A stretch of 28,328 nucleotides of DNA from JANYGM01 sp043764015 (GTDB lineage Bacteria > Bacteroidota > Bacteroidia > Cytophagales > Thermonemataceae), in NCBI GenBank assembly GCA_043764015.1, contig JAYUKY010000119.1:1-28328 (forward strand). Direction: 5' to 3'. How positions within the stretch are numbered: position 1 is the stretch's first letter; each line of letters starts with the position of its first letter. The notes under the pieces are model-generated. The model ran no database searches. It worked only from the letters and a program-made list of their open reading frames with translations, and was not told the DNA's origin. The translations under genes and the position numbers were made by a program. Below, one piece after another: positions 28,308 through 28,328 of this stretch.

Positions 28308-28328
28308 TTTTAGTCTGAATTGTGTTGA

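Overview
The window looks like chromosomal DNA of a low-GC member of the Bacteroidota, most likely a Cytophagales gliding bacterium of the Flexibacter/Bernardetia/Microscilla kind. The evidence is a large secreted protein with a type IX secretion (T9SS) C-terminal sorting domain, a 7TMR-DISM histidine kinase, Bacteroidota-type promoters (TTTG, about 19-21 bases, TAnnTTTG), a Bacteroidota-style ParE, and a phosphosulfolactate synthase that could feed cysteate/sulfonolipid synthesis. The species assignment is inference. No rRNA, tRNA, riboswitch or CRISPR array was seen.

Layout. Bases 1-95 look like the right end of an IS5-like insertion sequence. 180-3246 (minus) holds comA and a 7TMR-DISM sensor kinase. 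3427-8981 (plus) holds a Fic AMPylase whose N-terminus appears frameshifted, a small secreted protein, and a 1356-residue T9SS-exported esterase with seven alternating Ig-like repeats. 9005-9721 is a repeat-rich stretch: a nested palindrome able to form a three-way junction, an XRE regulator with a possible overlapping small ORF, and paired hairpins. 9722-10543 is cobS. 10657-11709 is a tight two-gene unit of a Panacea/DUF4065 protein and an unknown partner, a candidate toxin-antitoxin pair. 11745-17927 holds mostly housekeeping and metabolic genes: an ACMSD-type decarboxylase, chrA, lpxA followed after 4 bases by a PhyH-type dioxygenase, a membrane-anchored nuclease-like protein, and sucC. 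18070-21249 is a secreted erythromycin-esterase-like protein convergent with parE. 21359-23727 (minus) is an accessory cluster in the order antitoxin, MazF/PemK toxin, SMC-like AAA ATPase, DUF4276/TOPRIM-like protein, resembling two-gene ATPase-TOPRIM anti-phage systems with a toxin-antitoxin module in front. 23767-24873 is manC, 25058-26542 a photolyase-like flavoprotein without Fe-S cysteines, and the end has a probable lipoprotein whose 5' coding region contains a 10-base repeat array, plus a small secreted protein.

Two genome habits recur. First, short tandem repeats sit at gene borders. Heptanucleotide arrays lie directly before the start codons of comA, the ACMSD gene, chrA, the nuclease-like gene and the photolyase gene, and just after sucC and the ATPase gene. 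An 11-base array precedes manC and a 10-base array lies in the lipoprotein 5' region. Second, perfect or near-perfect palindromes fill many intergenic gaps. Start codons were chosen inside several longer open frames because the extra N-termini are translations of these repeats.

Best candidates for something new are the ATPase/DUF4276 plus MazF cluster, the Panacea-unknown pair, the three-way-junction palindrome with homologous arms, and the possible phase-variable lipoprotein start.
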